Shown: positions 1 to 8,800 of the stretch, in pieces
Layout: each line of letters starts with the position of its first letter
Numbering within the stretch: the stretch's first letter is position 1
The notes under the pieces: model-generated
Told to the model about the DNA's origin: nothing
Databases searched by the model: none
Seen by the model: the letters and a program-made list of their open reading frames with translations, nothing else
Made by a program: the position numbers and the translations under genes
DNA from: Mansonella perstans
Lineage: Eukaryota; Nematoda; Chromadorea; Rhabditida; Onchocercidae
Assembly (NCBI GenBank): GCA_037074765.1
Contig: JBAMDO010000500.1
Coordinates: 1 to 11,506 of the forward strand
Direction: 5' to 3'
DNA: 11,506 bases

Positions 1-280
1 ATCTATGATATAATCATTTCTATTAAACCTTATTATATTTCTTTTAAAAAATAATAGTTGTAATCATAGTTGTATCCCCAAAAACTAACACATCGACAAA
101 TCATATGATTTCTTTAATAATTTTATGAAAAGTATAATTAATCTTAAATTCTTGTTGAATTACTTTTAATGAACGATAAAAATTTTGATTGAAAAAAATC
201 TGGAAAGAAAATTTTTACTAATGAAAAAATTTCAGAAATTTTAGCAAAATGATAGCTAATTAAAATTATTTAAGGCAAAA

Positions 281-342
281 ATAAATTAGCAGTAAATTAT
301 TTAAGATGGGAATAAATTGGCAATAAATTATGTAAGACGAAA
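281..342. repeat. 31-bp tandem duplication
   Basis: ATAAATTAGCAGTAAATTAT (281-) and ATAAATTGGCAATAAATTAT (312-) begin two adjacent 31-bp units. A more diverged third copy may precede them at about 251-280. Confidence 0.75.
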
Positions 343-711
343 AGTATTTGCTTAGATTAGTATTTAGGTTAATAAATTTTTTTAATAACTTTATAAGTGC
401 TTATGCTTTTCTAATTAATTCATTTAAGGAATTTCTTTTCCTTTTTTATTTCTGATTGTTATTCAATGGAATAATTATTTTGATGCGAAATTTTTAGGAA
501 AAAGTTTAAAGCAGAAAAAAAAAATTTCAGGATTTCAAAGTATAATATAATGTTCAAGTATATTGCGCATAAGTTAAATTTGCAAAAAATACTGAAGATA
601 GAAAGTATTCAATTATAAAATTAATCAAAATTGAACGACAAAGAAAAACAATTAATATTATGAACATAATTTTTTTTGCAAATTTATTTTTTCAAATTTT
701 TGTTGCTAATT

Positions 712-780
712 ATTTAAGCCTAAAGCACGATATTGTCAATATTTAAGCCTAACTTACAATATTGCCAATATTAAACTTAG
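712..780. repeat. 29-bp tandem repeat, about 2.3 copies
   Basis: Units start ATTTAAGCCTAA at 712 and 741 and end ATATTG(T/C)CAAT. A degraded start of a third unit follows at 770. Confidence 0.75.
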
Positions 781-910
781 CTAAAATCTAGGCTTCTCTT
801 CATTTATATTAGCATACTTTTTTTTTTATATGAAATATTTCAAAAATTTACGCATTTTACAAAAAAAATCACCAAGTAGACTAAGCATAAATTGGAATTT
901 ATGAATGAAT

Positions 911-1073
911 TTAAAATGTGTTTAAATTTAAAATCCAAATGAAGAATCAGAAAGCAGATCGAAAAACGCAAACGAATGAATTTATTAAAACATATAATTG
1001 GAAGAAAAAAAAATCCCATCATGCATGTTTATCTTCAAGTAAATTTCTAATTTTAAATTTAAACACATTTTAA
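911..1073. repeat. Perfect 24-bp inverted repeat with 115-bp spacer
   Basis: The arm at 911-934 (containing TTAAAATGTGTTTAAATTT) is the exact reverse complement of 1050-1073. The GTGT/ACAC core makes it less trivial than plain A/T palindromes. It could be a remnant of a small inverted-repeat element or a source of a long hairpin RNA. No coding sequence or clear flanking target duplication is seen. Confidence 0.8.
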
Positions 1074-1522
1074 CACTTTCAAATTTAAATTTGTTCGAAA
1101 ACAAGTTCCAAAAATTTATAATTTCAATTTTTTATCAATCTCTGTTTGCAAAATTTTCAAAATACTAACTTTTTATCACTTTGATTTATATCTCTTTCGT
1201 TTGATAACATGCGATTACTGACGGGAATATAAGACTATATGTTGAATAATTTCATCGGACTTAATCATCTTTGATTCAGTCAATAATCTGAACGTACTAT
1301 TAGTACTTTAAAGTAATTTATCAAAGTGTATTGTTATTTCACTAACATTTGCTCCTCCTTTATAACAACTTCTAAAAATTGAAATTCTTTTTACAAATCT
1401 TTAAATTCAATTAAATAAATCCAAATAGTTTTAAATGATCGGATTTTAGAAAAAAATAGAATTATTCTTTTCTTTATTTGAAAAAAATTATAAATTATTA
1501 AACTTGATTTATAAACCTTATC

Positions 1523-1640
1523 ACACAAATTGATAAAAGATTTTTGTACAAAATAAATAATCAAAAAATTGAAAAAAAAAATTTTACACAAATTGATATT
1601 TTTTTGTACAAAATAAATCAAAAATTGACAAAAAATTTAA
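1523..1640. repeat. 63-bp tandem duplication
   Basis: ACACAAATTGATA and TTTTTGTACAAAATAAAT recur at a 63-bp offset (1523 and 1586), with small A-run length changes and a three-base indel. It makes the apparent open frame here internally repetitive, so I do not call a gene. Confidence 0.85.
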
Positions 1641-2294
1641 TTTATGCAATAAAATTTTACTCAAGTTTTAATTCTATCATTTTAGAATTTTTGTCTAAAA
1701 GATTTATTTATTTAAAAAAAAAACTTTCAATGAAATTTTAAAATAATAAATTTTTTATTGTAACGAAAAAATGATGAAAGAAATAGGCAAGAAAATAAGG
1801 TAAATGTATTTTAACAAAATTCATGGTCAATTTGTAACAGAGGGTGAAGTTTAAACATGTTAAATCTATTTAATAATATTTGAAATCTTTTATGTCCCTA
1901 TGATTATTTATTTTCTTTTCAATGTTTTTTTTTAAAATTGGATAAGCAATAATTACAAGAAGGAAAACAGGAAAAAAATAATGAAAAAACTACCTTAACA
2001 AATACCGGTCAAAAAGTTTAATAAAGGAAAAAAAAACTAATTTCAAAATTTCAGTTTGTTCAGTTTTTTTGAAACAATACATTTTTGTAAAAGAAGGACT
2101 TAGTCGGAAATTCCAAAAGCTCATTCTCTTTTTTTATGAATTTTAGTAATAAGTACTTCTGAATTGCAAGTTTTTTTTTAATAATTGTCAACTGATGATA
2201 AAAAAAAAGTAAGGAAATGGAAAAATGAAAAAGAATTGTTTCAAATCTTTTATTGAAATCTTTTGAAAAGGAAACAGATTTTAAAATTATCTAA

Positions 2295-2522
2295 ATTGAA
2301 CAGAACAAAAATTTAAGAGCAATAAGGGGGAACATCAGCTTTGCTGATAATGATACATTTGGTACAGCTAAGGAGAATTTTTACGACAATATTGTATTCA
2401 AAGAAAGAAGTATGAATGGCAAAATGATGCTAAGCTACGGTATGGCAAATAATGTTAAAATATATTCTTTCACTCAAATGCAAAGTTTAATTATGATTCT
2501 TGAAAAAATACTGAATGAATAA
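2295..2522 (+). pseudogene. Unidentified open frame without a start (75 codons), possible fossil or exon
   Basis: An uninterrupted plus-strand frame from after a stop to TAA at 2520-2522. It has no Met before codon 39. The translation includes RGNISFADNDTFGTAKENFY, DNIVFKERS and MNGKMMLSYGMANNVKIYS. Residue use (Gly, Asp, Ala, Thr, Tyr) and local GC are noticeably higher than in the surrounding chance frames, which suggests real coding ancestry. At about 75% A+T, frames this long also occur by chance a few times per window, so length alone is weak evidence. I do not recognise the family. It might be a relic of a transferred gene (bacterial endosymbiont or mobile element), but nothing here proves that. 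A hairpin ATCAGC-TTT-GCTGAT lies inside it at 2334-2348. Confidence 0.35.
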
Positions 2523-3481
2523 TAATCAAAACCTAAATGATCAAAATTTAATTGTGAAAAATCAATACGACAAGAATCTTATGAAATCTTTCTGTTAAAT
2601 TATGTTTATGCAATATTTTTTTAAAGTTAATTCATTAAAACAGTATTGATCAATTTGTAATTCCCCAAGTAAATCATTTGAAATTATATCTTAAATTTTA
2701 AATATATATCTTAAATTTCAAAAATAACTACAGTTTCCAAATAAACAGATACTTTTTAATCGATTTAACAATTATTTGAAAATTAATGCGATATAAAATC
2801 CAATGGAAATTTAGAAAAAAAAACTTACAGGACAAACTTGAAAATGTTCGAGTTAAATAAGAGAAATGAATGCGAAGGAATTGATCAGAACAAAAAGTAA
2901 CTCTTATAGAGATTTTTTTTTCATTTTATGTCGTATAAAATGACAAGTGCAACGTTTTAATTAAATTAAAATGGCAAAAATAGACTTAATTCATTCGTTA
3001 AAAAATTTTTTAATAAAAACTAAAAATGATCATTCATTATCTCTGGAAAAGTTATTAATTATCATTGTCGCTTTTAAATGGATTGTTAGCTGCTTAGGGT
3101 AATAGTAATGAATTAAATTGAAAAGCTAAATTGAAAATAAATTTGGTCGATTTATGTTTGAATTATTGCTTGAAGTATTTATCAATTTTTGAACGTCATA
3201 AATTTAGTAAAATTTTTTTTTAAATGTTTTAGATTTTTTTTCTGGAAAAGTTTTTCTAAAAAACGACAAAAATTTTAAAGATCACAGCAGTTGAAAAAAT
3301 TTTCGTGAAATGTAAACAGCTAGTTTAGGCTTTAAGCTAAAGGTCGAAGTTGAATATGGTTATGAGATAAAAAAAAAAACAAAAAGAGTATGATGAAGTA
3401 TGATGTATATTGTAATCTGCAGAAAGAAAAAAATAATTTTAATAAGAAAAAATACATTCCTGCAAAATACATTTGTTAACA
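2523..3481. other. AT-rich region, no gene seen
   Basis: There is a 20-bp duplication around 2683-2720 (TATATCTTAAATTT twice) and homopolymer runs. No coding or RNA feature is supported. Confidence 0.6.
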
Positions 3482-3661
3482 ATGAAAATTGAATTTAACT
3501 TTTCAGAAAATGAAAAATTCATTTCAGTTCGTGTCGCCAAAAATTTTGGTCACTGTATGAAATTGCAAACAAAGGCTATTGATTAGTTTTAGACGAATCA
3601 AAATAGTGATGCTGAAACATTATTTATCAACTATGATTATCTAGAAGGTCTGTCAAAATGA
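3482..3661 (+). pseudogene. Short ORF continuing past two in-frame stops, possible decayed gene piece
   Basis: The ATG at 3482-3484 opens 34 codons (MKIEFNFSENEKFISVRVAK, then NFGHCMKLQTKAID) to TAG at 3584-3586. The same frame has a second TAG at 3590-3592 and then reads TNQNSDAETLFINYDYLEGL and SK to TGA at 3659-3661. The amino-acid mix is more protein-like than nearby chance frames on both sides of the stops, which would fit a coding relic. No family is recognised, no splice sites explain the stops, and chance is a real alternative. Confidence 0.25.
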
Positions 3662-4291
3662 CTTTTGTTTAACAAACTTTTTCAAATAACAAATTAGAAT
3701 TCACAAACATATCATAAATCAAATTTAATTCAAATTTTTTTATTTTTTATGCTTTTTGATAAATTAACTCCTAGAGTTTTAAGCTATTTTATAAAAGATT
3801 CTTATTCTATTTTTTGCATTTCATCAAAAATTTATTTTAGAATTGCTTTTTTTTTTTGAAATTGCTTTATTTTAGAATTGCTCAGATAATTTTCAAGTAA
3901 GAAACTTAAATTGAATTTGATTTTATAAAATAACTTAAACTTTCAGTTCTATTTCAAATTACAAAATGAACCTTTATTTGATTGTTATCTCAAAATTTGT
4001 TAAACAAATATTTTATTGACAATTTATGAAATTATTTCAGTTAGTTTCAATTGAACATCAAGGAAAATTATTTTTCGAAAATTAATTAGTGGTTATTAAG
4101 CATTCAAAAAAAAATCACATGGATTTAATAACAAATCATCATTTAGAATTTAAAAAATTATTTCTGATTCAAACATTTCTTACTTTTCAGTTGCTCTGCA
4201 CTAAACTTCACTGTCTCATCAGTAACTTAATTTTACTAACTCAACTAATTGTCAGCTCAATTTTCGCCCACCGTAGAAAATTTTCCTATTG

Positions 4292-4567
4292 TTGTTGTTG
4301 ATGTACGAAATAAATTTCAAATTTTAGTGGTATTATTTCAATACCAAATTTTCGGTTATAAGTTGCTATCGTTATTGTAGTTATTTGCTTACTATCATTA
4401 TTATCATTACTATTGTTGTTGTTGCTGATAGCGAAGCAAATTTTAATATTTTAACATCAAAATACAAAATTCTCCTGTTGTTGCTATTATTATTATTGTT
4501 GTTGATATGCGAAATAAGTTTCAAATTTTAGTGATATTATTTTAATTTCAAATTTTTGATGATAAGT
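4292..4567. repeat. Diverged duplication, about 73 bp at a 204-bp offset, with TTG/TTA microsatellite
   Basis: 4292-4364 and 4496-4567 both read TTGTTGTTGAT, then CGAAATAA, TTTCAAATTTTAGTG, TATTATTT and ATAAGTT, with scattered substitutions. The DNA between them carries runs of TTG and TTA triplets and a further GCGAA fragment at about 4430. Confidence 0.8.
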
Positions 4568-4810
4568 TTATAGTGACAATCGGGTCAAATGTAGTTACAG
4601 TATATTGTGTGATTTTCAAGAAGTTTCACTGCTTTATACAAACAATAATAAAAATGAATGGTACTTATTAATTTTAGGATAAATGCATTACTACTAAAAT
4701 GAAATGAAAAAAAAAGAAAAGGGTAAGCAATCCATAAGTTTTTGAATTCGTACTAAAGAAATGATTATTATATGCCCGAATCAATTTCATTCCTATTTAA
4801 AATTTTGTCA

Positions 4811-5131
4811 AATATTTTTGCAAGCATACAGTGAACGATATTTAAGTTTAAAATATGTTAACATTATTCACTTTGGAGAATGTAAAAGTCTAAATAAGAT
4901 AGTAATTAATAATCACTACGTGATAAGATAACAATTAAAAATGAAATTAAGAAATTCATTTCTTGTCATTATCGATTTTTTGATTATTGTTTGAAATCCT
5001 TACAACCATATGAGCAAATTGATAATGCAAAAAGTCAACTGATAAAAGAAATCATTTTTATGACAAATTTACTGGAAAATGTCAACACGAATTACCATTC
5101 ATATATTTCTGCAAGCATACAAAGAACGTCA
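4811..5131. repeat. Two copies of a 30-bp motif 291 bp apart
   Basis: 4811-4840 and 5102-5131 share TGCAAGCATACA, then two variable bases, then GAACG, with similar ATATTT before. About 24 of 30 positions match. They could be remnants of one duplicated element or a small dispersed repeat. Confidence 0.55.
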
Positions 5132-5397
5132 TATGTATATATATACGACGTTGATCACAGTGAAGCCAGAATTAATCACTGACGAAACGATGATATAAAC
5201 GAATCATATCGATTAGTGAGGAATATCCATAATTAGCAATTCAATCTTCATTTATGAATTTTTGTAAGTGTGTTACATTCTGAAAAATTACATATGTATA
5301 ATTACACATATAAAAATAAAAATAATAGCAAAATATAATAACAATATAATAGCAAATAAAAAGTTTATGACATCGTAATATCAGGTTTATACATAGT

Positions 5398-5403
5398 TTT
5401 ATT
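5398..5403 (-). promoter_or_regulatory. Candidate polyadenylation signal AATAAA for the homeobox gene
   Basis: A canonical AATAAA on the minus strand (TTTATT on plus), about 335 bases past the TAG stop, giving a plausible 3' UTR of 5398-5737. An ATTAAA variant at 5709-5714 is only about 24 bases past the stop and would give a very short UTR. In DNA this AT-rich such hexamers also occur by chance. Confidence 0.4.
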
Positions 5404-5737
5404 AGAACTAAAATAAAAATCAATCTTTAATGAAATAAAACTCGTCCATTTGAAAAATGTAATTAATTTAATATGACCTATATTTAATGAAACAATCAAA
5501 CATTCAACATCCCCAAATTTAATTTGCAGAAGAAGAATAGTGAAAATAGAAATGAAAATGCGAAAGATTTTGATATGTCAAGGATACAGTGTTGCTGATT
5601 ATCACTGAAATAACTATCTTACTTTCAATTTGGAAACAAAAAAAAAAAAAAACCAACTTCAATTATATTGGTCATTAATTAATTGAAGAATGGAAAAAAA
5701 GTTCAAATTTTAATGATTTGAAAAATTAAAAAAAAAT

Positions 5738-5873
5738 CTAACAGCCAACTAACCTACGGATCTTTTTTGCAATAATTGGATAATCAATATTAGTAGTGCC
5801 AGATTCCTGAATGAAATCCAGTTCAGGTGTTTCTTTTGATTGTACTAATATCCTGCGTCGAGCATTAACAAAC
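5738..5873 (-). CDS. Last exon: end of the homeodomain and C-terminal tail
   Basis: The acceptor TTTATTTACAG is followed by G completing the split Trp codon, then [20 protein letters not shown] and a tail ending KKIRRLVGC before TAG at 5738-5740. F49, N51 and R53 of the homeodomain are present. Position 50 is Val where MEIS, PREP and TGIF have Ile. The QPM that usually follows the homeodomain is missing. The tail is only about 33 residues. Two possible donors, GTTAGT (plus 5748-5753) and GTAGGT (5752-5757), lie just before the stop, so a longer alternative C-terminus is not excluded, but I see no further exon downstream. Confidence 0.92.
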
Positions 5874-8800
5874 CTGTAAATAAAAAGTAATTCTTTACAT
5901 TTTTTCATTCTTTACTATATTTCAAATACACTGGAAACAATCCGGAAAGGAACAAACCGTACAGCAAAACATTGATTTAAATGCTCTTTCAGGATTTAAA
6001 TTAGATTGTGTGCATTTTATGAAACGAACATTCTGCTTCGAAATTTACCAGTTGTTGATTTGAACCATTTGCAAGCCGGTTTCTTGTGATAGCATTGCTT
6101 TTTCTTTTTCATTCGGATATGGATGCTGAAAAAAAAATGCCGAATGCTAATCTAAGTTTTGAAATTTTCTTTCAGGTGTTTACACATTTACATAATTATC
6201 AGTTAGTCAATTACCAGTCTTAATTGCATCAAAATACCAGTTTTGTTTTTCAGGAAAATGGAACAAAAAAAAAAAAAAAAAACAGAACAAAACAAGATGA
6301 AACAAATCAAAATTTCGTTTTTTTTTCTATCACTACACATTTTATTACGATTATTTTGATTTGATCTCAATTCTTACAGAAGAATGCAAAAATAGCCATG
6401 TTTTGAGTAGCTTAACAGCTTTTGTTGGCAATTGCGCTTTTCGTTTTGCATCACAGCTATCTTCTTCAGTTGATTCTTGTGTATTATTTTTCTAGAAGAA
6501 AAACACAAAACGAATAGAAAGTGAAATTTGTGACTACAAAAAAAAATTTCAAAAATCATAAGAAAAAAAAATTGAAAATCAATATTTGAATTAAACCTCG
6601 CTAATTGAAATACTTCTTGTTGGAGAGGAAAAATTCGAAGTATTTTGCTCTGATAACGAAATTTTCGTTGATGGTGATGAATGTGAACCTGCTGCATTCC
6701 AAAGTGGTATCGAAAGCTAAAAAAAATGAGCAGTCAAAATTTATTTTATAGAAAAAAAAAAAATAACAAAATTTCCAAAATATCTACCATTCCTTTTGAA
6801 GTTGACATCATTGCAACTGTTTGTTGCATTGTTCGATGTTTCGACTAAAAAACAAGAAAAAAAAATTACAATTTGTTAAAAATTTTTTTACAAATCTTAC
6901 AAAACTAAATTTAAAATCCTTTTTTAAAAAGAGGAAAATATTTATCCTTATGTTTACATATTTAGCACTTGTATATTCATTCGTACCTGTTCTGAAAGTT
7001 CTGGCGATGAATTACATAAGTCATCATCGCTATCAATATTATATCCAACCATAGATTCCTGGGTCATTTTCTTCCTTAATGTTTCTGGAACAGTTAATTA
7101 TATGCAAAAATAAAAAATTTTTCATTCATTATAATTCGAAATCAATTACATAGTTGAAATTTGATACTAAAGAAAATCATAGTAAAATTATCAGAATTTT
7201 TTACAATGATTCTTAGCTAAGATTTCGATAAGTTAGCATAAATAATAATTAAATAGTAATTGAACGATTTGGTTGTCTGTAATCAATAATTTAATTTTAA
7301 TTTATCTATATGTCAAACAACCAGCAATTTATTACTTTTATAATGATAAAACTTATTATTGCTATTATTAAATGAAGAACTGTCACCAAATTGTTGAATT
7401 TAGATAATTGGCTAAACTTACGCAAATATTTTGTTTTGAAATCATTACATAATTCAGCAACTTTTTCCAATTCTAATAAGTGTAAACGAAGCATAATTAT
7501 GGAATTAATTAAAAATACATCAAGTTCACTGTTTCCTAATGATCCATCATCATCATTTGACTTCATTTGCGACAGTTGCTGCAAAATCAATAAATTTCAC
7601 AACAGATGATATAAATTTATATATTTTACATTTAATAAAAATTGTTGTTACTTTAAATTTCATATAATGCTTAATTTACATCATACTAATATTACTCAAG
7701 CTAAGGAACGATCAAATTAATTCAGGTAAATATTTTAGGCACATAATGTGTATAATAACTCATGTAAGTATTGTAGATCACATAACGTGAAATTAATTCT
7801 ATGATTATAAAGGAGCAGTCATGTTTTATGTTTAAAAATTTATTAAATTATTTGAATTATCAATAAGTTCACCTGAAAAACATCATCCATAGTGAATGAT
7901 GCTTCTGAGAGATTCTGTGTCGCCGCTTCACATTTTTTTGTCATTATCTAAAAATAAACTAGAATGCAACGATTTCATTGGTATTAATTTTTATTAGTAA
8001 TAAAATCAATTATTATTTTTCTTGCAAATTTTATAGTTTTATTTCAATAATTTGAAAATTTCAAATGATTGAAAGTTTCAGAAATGACCAACTTCAATAA
8101 TTGGAAATAATTTGTGATTTTTGATTGCTGATGAACATGCTTTCATGAATTCATTGGATTCGTGAAATGTTTCATCCGATGAGCTATTTGATCTGTAAAT
8201 GAAAAAGATGAAAAAATATATACGATACAAAAAATGTTACAAAACAGATCATTCAATGGTGATTGATTTCTTTTTTGATCATCAATTGATTTCTTTTTTT
8301 TCCATATTCCAAAGAATCAGGAAGGAACTTGTCGGAATAAATTAATCGATGATCCATTTGTAAAAACTATATTCAATTACTGGATTCTTTTATCGAAATA
8401 TCTTCTACCCACCATACTATTAAAATTTTAACAATAATATATGCCCGATAATTATTATATATGTGAAGATTGAAAAGCATTCATGATTTTAAATTATAAA
8501 ACATGATAATTCTAAATAATTTGATTCATAAATTTATGCTTAAATTATAAAATATGATAATTCTAAATCATTTGAATCGCTAAGCAATTGTAATTACATT
8601 TTTACGTCTTTTCCATAAAATGAAATTTTTTTTTAAAATTCAGTGTCCAACATATTTCAAAAAGTTTTTAATTTATTCATTCTCTTTGCTTACATTTTAC
8701 TTGTCCAATTTCCAATTATTTTTGAAAAAAAAGTTTGAATAATTCATTTTTTAAAATGTTAAAAAAAATTTCGATTAAAAGATTAAATTACAAAAAATTT

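Larger units (their letters stand above)
1..2294. other. Gene-poor AT-rich region
   Basis: Apart from the 31-, 29- and 63-bp tandem repeats and the 24-bp inverted repeat listed separately, I see only poly-A and poly-T runs and short open frames rich in Phe, Ile, Asn and Lys, as expected by chance at this composition. No splice-consistent exon or RNA gene is recognised. Confidence 0.6.
3662..5397. other. AT-rich region with diverged repeats, no gene seen
   Basis: It holds a TTG/TTA-rich imperfect duplication (4292-4567) and a shared 30-bp motif (4811 and 5102), listed separately. It also contains a low-complexity AT stretch at about 5285-5360. A plus-strand frame is open for 90 codons at 4913-5182, but it lacks an ATG before codon 48 and has no recognisable motif. 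Confidence 0.55.

Noticed and set aside
1391..1621. 76-codon minus-strand open frame with an internal YFVQK repeat
   Set aside because: The protein repeat is simply the 63-bp tandem DNA duplication, and the composition is Ile/Phe/Lys/Asn as expected of AT-rich noise.
4913..5182. Ninety-codon plus-strand open frame
   Set aside because: It has no ATG before codon 48 and no recognisable motif, and it crosses a TATATATA low-complexity stretch. One frame of this length is expected by chance in a window this long and AT-rich.
6374..6697. A 107-codon minus-strand open frame across two homeobox exons
   Set aside because: It runs in the wrong frame through the real exons 6378-6491 and 6597-6716 and the intron between them. 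The correct frames give the family motifs and matching phases.
7391..7609. Plus-strand 72-codon open frame
   Set aside because: It is the antisense shadow of the MEIS-domain exon 7422-7578, whose minus-strand translation matches the family's LLELEKV-ELC block.
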